DNA of 64,000 bases from Dictyophora rubrovolvata (Eukaryota; Basidiomycota; Agaricomycetes; Phallales; Phallaceae): NCBI GenBank assembly GCA_029959195.1, contig CP114119.1:124001-188000 (forward strand), read 5' to 3'. This document shows, piece by piece, positions 56,892 through 64,000 of this stretch. Within the stretch, counting starts at the first letter, position 1. Each line of letters starts with the position of its first letter. The translations under genes were made by a program, and so were the position numbers. A model generated the notes under the pieces. It ran no database searches. It was not told the origin of the DNA and saw nothing but the letters and a program-made list of their open reading frames with translations.

Positions 56892-59443
56892 TCAATCAAA
56901 ACCCTCCGTGATATCCTCGAGCTCATTCAAAGAATGAGCTACTTCAGCTGCTTTAGGTCGACTCTCTGCTTTATCCCAACAGTACATCATATGACTCCAT
57001 AACCGGTCCCCCGGATAAAATCGATGTTGGGGAGGAATTGGTTTCTTTGGGGTTTCTCCGTTTGAGAGGGCGATGATAGGATGTTTGGAAATTAAAGGTG
57101 GAGAACCGGTCATCATCTAGGCATGACCCGAACAGTTGTCAGACAACTCGGGATAGTAAGGTCGACAAAATGATAGGGAACCAACCTCTACAAATGTACT
57201 TGCCAGAGCGTATATGTCACTTTTCTGTGTTTTTGGTGCATCATCTTGGAGTAGCTCAGGCGCAGCCCAAGCCCAAGAAGTACCATTGCCGGATGTTGTA
57301 AGACCGCTTACACCAACGATGCGTGAAACGCCAAAGTCTATCAGTTTTGGTTTATTATCATCGCCCACCATGATATTCGACTACTCAGGAAGATTAGGCG
57401 ATTGCTCATATGTTCGAGAAGATAGACAAACCCCTTTAATATCACCGTGGATGATCCCCTCTTTGTGAAGGTACACTACACCGGCTGTTACCCCCCTCAT
57501 CTAGAATTATCATTTTATTACAATGGGGATAAAACTGCAAGCGAATAATAAACACTTACTATATTCAAAAATTCCTTATTACTTAGAGTTTTTCTCCCTT
57601 TCCTGATATATTGAACAATGTCGCCTTTCTCGTAGAACGGCGATATAAATCCTATACGATCATCATCTTCTCTGGTAAAACCATATAGCAAGCCAACATT
57701 GGGATGCTCTAGACCAGTCCATGCATTCATTTCTCTCAAAAGGCGCTATACGCTACGTGTCAGAGCTACCGACAGGACTAGAGGAAATATTCACCTTTAA
57801 TTCGGTCGTCTTGCTAGAAGCCTTTCTTTCCAGAATTTTTTTAGCAACCTAATACAATTTCTGTCAAATAGCATGATCGGAACAAGGTAGCAATATCGAA
57901 TGCGTACATCTTCCGAATGATTTCCAATAATGAGCTTGGCCAGATAAACAGCGGCATAACCCCCCCGTGTGAAGGCATGAGGACTCTTTAGTGTCACAAA
58001 GGGCGTAAGATCTTTGATTTGATCCTGAGACGAAAACAAGCTAGAAGCCGAGATTTGACTGGATATAACGCTCGGAATGGAGAGGAGTGAATTTCTACTA
58101 GGGGATAGATGGTCCTGGGATGATGTGAGACTGGGCTGTCGTTCTAGCTCTCGGCCTCGGCCCTGGTTTCCTGTCTGTCCTAACAATTCCAGAATACTTT
58201 CCACTAACGTTGCTAGACGACGCGATGTAAATCTGTCTCCTAATTGACCAATTTCATCCCGATAATCTTTCAATCCCGAAATGTACTTTGGTGAGCCTTT
58301 CTTGAGACAATATTCCATTATGCTTAAAACCTATCGGAGCGGTTATATATCAATTTTTTGCGCGAACCGTTTGCACCATACCTTGATCATAAAATTAGGC
58401 GATTCATCATTGTCCTCTTTCTCCTCCAGAAGATATTCCAAAAATAAACTAATAATAATTTGTAGGTGGTTCCTGAGCACAAAGGCTTTGTTATGTAACG
58501 GAACGTTGATTTTCAACGGATTGATCTTACTCGTCGAATGTCGCTTGCGCAATTTCCCTTAATGTAGATCGGGAATCTTGTAATTCCGATAGGGGTTTGT
58601 TGAGAAGTTGACGAATTGTTCTTTCAATTTCTTCTTCCCTTGTGTAAGAAAGTGCGGAACCGTCGCTAAATAACCGACGTCATTCTTCAGTGGGATCAGT
58701 GCGTATAAATAATACGACCCATACCTGTGTACCCTGCGATATGAATTGTCGTCAGCCAAGGAGGTGTTTCTTTGGACGGGAGAGGCATCTGGTGTCGGAA
58801 GGAACGACCTGCGTTGACTCGGGGACAAAAGAGGAATCTCTCTTGTGCGCGGAGAGTCCTGGTACGGACCTGCCGCCGGAAGCCAGATGGAAGGTAAAGG
58901 TGGCGAGAATGAATGGTGGCTCTTCCGTCTTTCTTCGTTCAGTTTCACGTCATTCCTTAACAACTGGCTCAGCGCCACCGCTGCTTTTTCGACTTTGGTT
59001 GCCCCGTGTGGGTCCAGCGGGTCCTCGTGGTTGCAAAAGGACGCAATAACGTAAAGACGGTCTTTGAAGAAATCGATAAATGATCGTGGAGCGATAAAGC
59101 AGCATTGACGAAGTACAACAAGGATCTGATATGATTGTTGGTTCAGGTGCGTGTCATCAATGGCAGTATAATATAAGAGGAGCGTTAAGAACTCAACTTA
59201 CATGTTCAATCTCCGGGGTTGACACTTGCAGCTCTTTAGGACGCTCGAGTCTTGAGAAGAGTGTTTCTTGTAATGTTTGTAGGGCATTTGAACTGTGAAT
59301 GGAGCACAAAATGAGATGGTTTGTGTTTTGGCGGTCAGACCATACCCAGCATGCGCCTGTTGACACAAACGCTTAACTTGGTCCTTGGTAGGAGTATTTG
59401 AAGGTCCTACACAAGCTAATACCTCTCGTTCAAAGTCTTGCAT
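56892..59443 (-). CDS. TKL-type protein kinase with N-terminal extension, copy 1
   Basis: Cytosolic kinase of the tyrosine-kinase-like group expanded in Agaricomycetes. Starts MQDFEREVLACVGPSNTPTK. The N-terminal part includes FFKDRLYVIASFCNHEDPLD, a Pro/Ser-rich stretch (SFSPPLPSIWLPA), RQLLNKPLSELQDSRSTLRE and MEYCLKKGSPKYISGLKDYR. The kinase domain has TRGGYAAVYLAKL (Gly loop), VAKKILERK (Lys), a HGDIKGSNIMVGDD catalytic loop with Gly in place of the usual Arg, KLIDFGVSRIVGV (DFG), SWAWAAPELLQDD, KSDIYALASTFVEMMTG and CWDKAESRPKAAEVAHSL. At least eight introns. ATP-binding and catalytic Lys and Asp are present, so it is probably active. Copy 2 lies 870 bp upstream in tandem. Confidence 0.85.
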
Positions 59444-60314
59444 GCGCTTTTATTAAGGTGATGAGAGTCGAGGACAGAGGGAAGGAACAACAGCTTTTGG
59501 CACATTTTCCCCATTGCCCAAAGGTACATATTTCACGGAGCGGCATGATACGTGAACAAAGCACAGGTTTCAGAAGTCCCATTGCCCATAAAGTACTAAA
59601 TGACTCGATAATATTATGACCGAACTGACCCGGCTATTATAAAAGGAAGACTTATAATGTGGCAGCCACGCTGGAAGCAATCTCTCGTGACCTCGTGACG
59701 CGATTTGTACGCGCTTTAAACAACAAAGAGAAGGTTTCCCACGATTGATTTGCAGTTGATCAGTATTTGGTAACCTTATCACTACGGGATCTTTGCTAAA
59801 GTTTGACTAAGAGGGAAACAAAAAAGATTATTTGATTGCACGAGATTGTTTCCAAGGTCGAGCTGTGAGGTGGAACCGGGTAACGACTCGGAGGAGCCGC
59901 GATATCGATAGCCACGTGGCATGTATAGATGCACCTGGTGGAAGCAGGCATAAGGACCCTTTTAGGGATATATATATATAAAATTATCTCGAGCGTTGGA
60001 AAATTTGCTTGGCAATGTCATTGCCAATGTTGGCACACTAGGATCATTTACCGTCAAAAACGCCAACTATATTCACACGCACTAGCAAAATCACAAGGAA
60101 AATTCTGATTCAAGAAAGTACGGAAGAAGAGGGTGAGCCATCACAAACTAACTAACTAGCGGATGCGGCAGATCCCTATTATGCACAGAGATTCTACAAT
60201 CGATTATCAAAGTGTTCAAAATAGGCATAATTTACACTAATTGTTTTCATTAAGCCCATATGTTACGCAGTTTTCAACAAGAAATACGTAAAATACTTTT
60301 TTTAATTTAATCCC
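59444..60314. other. Spacer between the two kinase genes
   Basis: Includes an (AT)n run at 59968-59979, probably near the promoter of kinase copy 1. No gene supported. Confidence 0.35.
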
Positions 60315-62858
60315 TCAGTCATCCTTGATATCTTTGAGTTTGTTTAGAAATTTAGCTACTTCATTTGCTTTAGGTCGACTCTCTGCTTTCTCCCAACAAG
60401 ACCTCATGTGATTCCATAACCGATCTCCGGGATAAAATTTATGTCTATGAGACATTGGTCTCTCGGGAGTTTTTCCTTTTGAGACGGCCACGGCAGGATG
60501 TCCACTGCCAACTAGAGGTGGAGTGCCGGTCATCATCTAGGCAGATCCAAACATTAGTTAGACAAATTTAGTAGCAAATCAGAAAGTAAATAGGGGACCC
60601 AACCTCTACAAATGTACTTGCCAGAGCATATATATCACTTTTCTGTGTTTTGGGTGCAGAAGTACCATCATCTTGTAGTAATTCAGGTGCAGCCCAGGCC
60701 CAGGAAGTACCATTGCCAGTCGTTGTGTAACCTCTTACACCAACAATGCGTGAGATGCCGAAGTCTATCAACCTTGGTTGATTGTCATCGCCCATCATGA
60801 TATTTGTCTGTTCAAGAAGATGAAACTCCCGGCGGGAAGTTTGAGCCTGAGGAGATAGACGAACCCCCTTAATATCACCATGGATAATCCCCTTTTTGTG
60901 AAGGTACTCCACACCAAGTGCTATTCCTCTCATCTGAATTCATTAGTACAAAGAAACACAAATGAATACCGAATCCTTACAATATTCAAAAACTCCCTGT
61001 TGCTTGATATATTTTTAGGTATATACTTAACAATGTCGCCGTTTTTATAATACGGAGATATAAGCCCTATACGATCGTTGCCTTCGTTTGTAAATCCATA
61101 TAGCAAGCCAACATTGGAATGTTTTAAACCAGCCCATGCGTTTATCTCTCTCGCAAGACGCTATAATACAAGTGGCATTATTACATGTCAGAACATTGCT
61201 GAGAAAAGTAATACCTTGAAGTGTCTATGATGATTGGATTCGCTTGAGGTCTTCAGAACCTTCTTTGCTACCTAAAATACCCTGTTGGTCGGTATGTTAT
61301 AGCATGACACCAAACACGTACGTCTTCCGACTCATTTCCGTTGGTAACGAGTTTTGCTGAATAAACATTTGCATAGCCCCCGCTTGAGAAGGGATAGGGA
61401 TCCTTTAGTTCCACAAAGGGTGTGAGATCTTTAAGTTTAATTTGAGCAATAAAAGTTGAGAATTGATCGGGAAGATGAATTTGGGGTAACGGTGATTCCA
61501 CTAGTAATTGTAGCCCTAGTTGATTTAGATCTTGATTTTCGGCGGTCTGTCCCAACGATTCGAGGATGTTTCTGACTAAGGCTCCTAGACGGGGATCCAA
61601 ATGAAATTTATCTTTCAATTGATTAATTACGTCTCGTTGATCTCTTAATGCCGAGAGGTACTCCGGCGAACCTCTTTTAAGACAATGTTTCATGATGTTT
61701 AACACCTGTCGAGGCGGGAATTCAACAGATATTCCTTTGCACGAAATACTTAATTTCCTACCTTAATAAGTTCATCGTTCTCCATACCAACCTTAGAGAT
61801 ATATGCTAAACATAAGTTGATTATAGCTGACAGGGCGGTCCTAATAAAGCACAGGGGGACGTGTGAATTGGAACGTTGAATTTCAACAGATTGATCTTAC
61901 TCGTCGAATGTCGCTTGTGCGATTTCCCTTAATGTAGATCGGGAGTCTTGTAATTCCGATAAGGGTCTGTTGAGAAGTTGGCGAATCTTCTTCGTAATTT
62001 CTTCTCCCATTGTGGGCTGGCGAGGAGCGATGAGACCTTCCCTAATTATTCGATGTCATTCTTAGTAAGAATAGTGTGTATGAATATTTGGATCATACTT
62101 GTGTCCCTTGCGCATTGAATTTTCTTCTGGAATAACGGCCAAAGAAGAGTTTGGCGTAAGGGGAGAAGCCTTTGGTGTCGGAAGGGGCGATCTGCGTGGG
62201 CTCGGGTACAAAAGAGGAAGCTCTCTTGTGCGCGGGCTCGGGGACGGAAGAGGAGGCTCTCGTGGAGACTGGGCCGGACTATCCGTCGGAAGCCAAATGG
62301 AAGGTGAAGGTGGCGAGAATGAAGAGTTACTTCTTTCTTTTTTCAGTTTCGGATCATCCCTCAACAACTGGCTCAGGGCCATAGCTGCTTTTTCAATCCT
62401 GGTTGCTTCGTTTGGGTGCAGCGGGTCTTTATGAGTGCAAAAGGACGCGATGATGTAAAGACGACTTCTGAAAAATTCAACAAATGACTGTGGAGCGATA
62501 AAGCAACATTGACGAAGTACGACGAGAATCTGTTATGATTATTCGTTCCAGTACAGTACGTAGCAGTCGCAGTATAAAGGGGAATGTCAAGAACTCACGT
62601 GTTCAATTTCAGGGTTTGACAATTTCAGTTCTTTATGACGCTTGAGCCTTGAGAAAAGTGTTTCTTGTAATTTTTCCGAAGCATTTGCACTGGATTTTTT
62701 GGGCCACCGAAAGTAAGAAACTTCAAATTGGTTTGTCACAGCGGTAGAAGACTCCTATACCTAGCATGTGCCTGTAGACACAATCTCTCAACTTGAGTCT
62801 TGTTGGGAACATTTGAAGCCTTTACACAGGCTAATATTTCTTGTTCGAAATCTTGCAT
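60315..62858 (-). CDS. TKL-type protein kinase with N-terminal extension, copy 2
   Basis: Tandem paralogue of copy 1 with the same exon plan. Starts MQDFEQEILACVKASNVPNK. The Pro/Ser-rich region is longer and contains repeats (REPPLPSPSPRTRELPLLYP). Then come RQLLNRPLSELQDSRSTLRE, MKHCLKRGSPEYLSALRDQR, SSGGYANVYSAKLV (Gly loop), GVEYLHKKGIIHGDIKG-TNIMMGDDNQ (catalytic loop, Gly replacing Arg), RLIDFGISRIVGVRG, SWAWAAPELLQDD, KSDIYALASTFVEMMTG and CWEKAESRPKANEVAKFLNK. The stop is at 60315. The region 62640-62800, after the first exon, deviates from copy 1, so the exon model there is uncertain. Substrate and pathway unknown. Confidence 0.83.
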
Positions 62859-63256
62859 TGTACTTTGTAGGGTGATGGGAAAAATTGAGATCAAGAAGCT
62901 TGACGGAGGGGGGCTACAACACTTTTGTCAATGGCACATCTTCTCATCATTCGAAGATATGTGGTCACATAACGGCACATGTGAAAGAACTTTGATTCAC
63001 GCTGCGGAGTTGAATTCGTATTGCCAAGGTTGGCACCAATGACAACTTGAATGCCGGTAGTATTAATATTATTGGTTAGCATTAGATCCCTGAACTGTCA
63101 AAATGCTATATTCGCACACACTACAAACCACAAAAGAAGAAAATACGGGCACGGAAGAAGCTGAGTCCTGAAGACTTGTTCACATTGATAGACTTTCATA
63201 CCCTTGAGTACATATTCGGCATCCGTTTTAATCCGGAGGTTTCCAGGGTTCCCATT
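62859..63256. other. Spacer, kinase 2 promoter side and AA9 3' side
   Basis: About 400 bp. I see no gene or repeat here. Confidence 0.3.
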
Positions 63257-64000
63257 TTAGAGACATTGACTGTACTATATAACGGATAAGAACGCGGTGG
63301 TTTGATTGATCGAGTTTCAATCATGAACTTACGTAGGCGTTGCTGTAAGTGCAAGTGTAAGGAGAAGCGCAGGCGGTGGGTCCAGTCCATCCTAGATTGT
63401 CATGTTATTTACTATCCGTCGCAAAGTGACATGTAAGAGAAAACAAATACCTTCTCCACCACATTGACCAAATTCAGCAGCAGTGCCGCCAGTTGGGGCT
63501 TGGGTAGGTTGCGATGGAGGGATGGAGCTGGAGACTGGGGCGTGAGAAGAGACTGGAGCGTGAGAAGAGACTGGAGAGCTTGGAGCGGAGACTGGAGAGG
63601 AGGAAGCTGGGCTTGAAGACCAACCGGAGGCGGGACAAAGAGGGGAGGCGCCGCTGTACAGTGCAGGTCCGGGGATGGGATACGTGGTCATAGTCTCAGC
63701 GGCTTGGCCGTAGATATCAACAGTGAGACCTGGGTCAGTGTTGCTATAGGCACCGGGGAAGGATACCTATTATGGGAAGTATAGTGTAAGTTCCCGCACG
63801 AAATATTAGTCGTTTACACTTACAAGTTCAGAGGATGAAGGAGCGAGACTCCCTCCATTGGTGATCTATTGATGATAAGTACAACGCTCCTTTGAGAGGC
63901 TAATAAGTAGAATATTTACCGAGAGCTGGGCACATTCTGCGAGAAAAAAATATGGTTCAGGGACTCAGAACTCGCGTTAATTAGCTGAGAACTTACCGGG
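63257..64000 (-). CDS. AA9 lytic polysaccharide monooxygenase with CBM1, C-terminal part
   Basis: Secreted copper enzyme that oxidatively cleaves cellulose. Only the last exons are inside the window. They read ECAQLS, ITNGGSLAPSSSEL, VSFPGAYSNTDPGLTVDIYG, QAAETMTTYPIPGPALYSG, a Ser/Pro linker with PVSSHA repeats, and a fungal cellulose-binding module: EFGQCGGEG, an intron, WTGPTACASPYTCTYSNAY, an intron, YSQCL and a stop at 63257. The CBM1 keeps its four Cys and aromatic Trp and Tyr residues. The N-terminal His brace is outside the window. It indicates plant-cell-wall breakdown by the host fungus. Confidence 0.93.

Noticed and set aside
17643-62858. P450, PSD-like decarboxylase and kinases together, recalling the psilocybin gene set
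   Set aside because: The genes are spread over more than 40 kb among unrelated genes, the kinases are TKL protein kinases rather than small-molecule kinases, and no methyltransferase or transporter is present.
1-64000. CRISPR arrays, rRNA genes, intact tRNA genes, reverse-transcriptase or capsid-type elements
   Set aside because: None was recognised on either strand by reading; short remnants could be missed without a search.

Overview
The window looks like a nuclear contig of a filamentous basidiomycete, most likely an Agaricomycete. The genes are rich in short introns, about 35 to 90 bp, with GT-AG borders. The gene content fits a wood- or litter-associated mushroom: a CBM1-bearing AA9 lytic polysaccharide monooxygenase, a GH92 mannosidase remnant, a chitin deacetylase, a phenylalanine ammonia-lyase, microsomal P450s, a CAP59/CMT1-type mannosyltransferase, DUF6593 proteins, an AT-hook/DUF6729 protein and tyrosine-kinase-like kinases. 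No prokaryotic, organellar or CRISPR features were seen, and no reverse transcriptase, integrase or capsid gene was recognised.

Layout. 0-10 kb, minus strand: a P450 cut by the window edge, a complete fungal urease with two GATA boxes upstream and a GC-AG intron, a small unknown gene, and a GPI-type chitin deacetylase. 10-14.8 kb: a phenylalanine ammonia-lyase (plus) with a long acidic insertion, divergent from the deacetylase and convergent with a disordered unknown protein. 14.8-17.6 kb: gene-poor, with CTA-rich repeats and a candidate TIR-bounded non-autonomous DNA transposon. 17.6-32 kb: a second P450 of the same family, the mannosyltransferase, a serine-rich repeat protein, several small unknown genes, a truncated GH92 fragment and a soluble phosphatidylserine-decarboxylase-like enzyme.

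32-44 kb is the accessory core. It holds four DUF6593 paralogues on the minus strand with the same three-exon plan, at least two decayed DUF6593 relics, a C2H2-like zinc-finger protein and a broken BTB gene. This is the clearest lineage-specific expansion in the window.

44-64 kb: an unknown gene, the large AT-hook/DUF6729/poly-Gln-His protein, a LARP7/Pof8-like La-xRRM protein, a small secreted protein, an unknown gene, two tandem TKL kinases that share a long N-terminal extension, and the AA9-CBM1 gene running off the right end. The genes do not form an evident biosynthetic cluster. All gene models come from reading frames, splice signals and recalled family motifs; no search was run.
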